Positions 63,641-64,000 of a stretch of DNA of 64,000 nucleotides are shown one piece after another; the first letter of the stretch is position 1, and every line of letters begins with the position of its first letter. This DNA comes from Lineus longissimus. Lineage: Eukaryota > Nemertea > Pilidiophora > Heteronemertea > Lineidae. The stretch covers positions 3,541,501-3,605,500 of the forward strand of contig NC_088310.1 in the NCBI RefSeq assembly GCF_910592395.1. Reading direction: 5' to 3'. The notes beneath the pieces are model-generated. The model searched no databases, was not told the origin of the DNA, and worked only from the letters and a program-made list of their open reading frames with translations. The position numbers and the translations under genes were made by a program.

Positions 63641-64000
63641 TGACAGGTAAAAGAAAGTGTAATAACGGTCATATCATTTTCATAAATATGTATTTGCAAA
63701 TAAATCAACACCAATAAGGTTCAAGGTTAGTTATAGCTACGCCATTATGGGATTAAAACCTAGATGCATTGCTTATTAAAATGACCCTCCTAAAACAGAA
63801 TACTAGAGGTCCTATATAGAAATACAATCCAACAACTAAAGGGATCACTACAAAAACTCAGTAACCAAACTTTTTGGTGGAATGAAGTTACTGAATTGGT
63901 ATCATTTTCTTCGTCATAGTGCTCTCTATTCATTGAAATTGAGTATACATCATTGTATTACCGGCAGTGGTACCACATTCAAAAAGACTGAAACGTTTGT
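63641..64000. other. Right end, nothing recognised
   Basis: AT-rich sequence with no open frame, repeat or RNA gene that I can support. Confidence 0.5.

Noticed and set aside
1-64000. CRISPR array, prokaryotic operon or viral system
   Set aside because: All genes are intron-bearing animal genes; the tandem arrays lack the unique-spacer pattern of CRISPR.

Overview
This is a stretch of a eukaryotic nuclear genome, almost certainly an invertebrate bilaterian animal, probably marine. All protein genes are broken into many short exons with GT-AG introns of about 100-1700 bp. The proteins are animal orthologues, and tRNA-type SINEs, a LINE reverse-transcriptase scrap, a Tc1/mariner-like element and minisatellites lie between and inside the genes. 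The species cannot be fixed from this window. I rebuilt each gene by hand from splice signals, reading phase and protein-family similarity; every model below closes in frame from start to stop.

Layout, left to right. 1-3.7 kb: little coding content, one candidate orphan terminal exon (+) and small inverted repeats. 3.7-7.6 kb (-): a complete six-exon nicotinic-receptor-like Cys-loop channel subunit, 518 aa. 7.6-9.5 kb: a 59-bp minisatellite. 9.5-15.9 kb (-): EXOC5/Sec10, 16 coding exons, 710 aa. 16 kb: LINE fragment. 17.6-22.7 kb (+): WDR26, 14 coding exons, 573 aa, with a long 3' region. 27.2-28.6 kb (-): CNIH4, 5 exons, 140 aa. 28.75-32.7 kb (+): MOCS3, 13 exons, 459 aa. 34.0-38.8 kb (-): NOP53, 12 coding exons, 431 aa. 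39.2-59.6 kb (+): ZFYVE26/spastizin, about 40 exons, about 3190 aa, with a FYVE finger. 61.9-63.3 kb: a 57-bp minisatellite that is open in several frames on both strands.

The genes do not form a pathway. They are housekeeping functions: exocytosis (EXOC5), a ubiquitin-ligase adaptor (WDR26), ER export (CNIH4), tRNA thiolation and molybdopterin synthesis (MOCS3), ribosome biogenesis (NOP53), and endolysosome/autophagy/cytokinesis (ZFYVE26), plus one neuronal-type channel. CNIH4/MOCS3 and NOP53/ZFYVE26 are tight head-to-head pairs. WDR26 and CNIH4 are convergent neighbours, as they are in human.

The most striking signal is a cluster of five minor-spliceosome (U12-type) introns in the adjacent genes CNIH4, MOCS3 (three) and NOP53. 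Each has a GTATCCTTT-type donor and a TTCCTTRAC-like branch site 9-10 nt before the exon. I saw no wholly new system, but this cluster and the intron-rich MOCS3 deserve attention.
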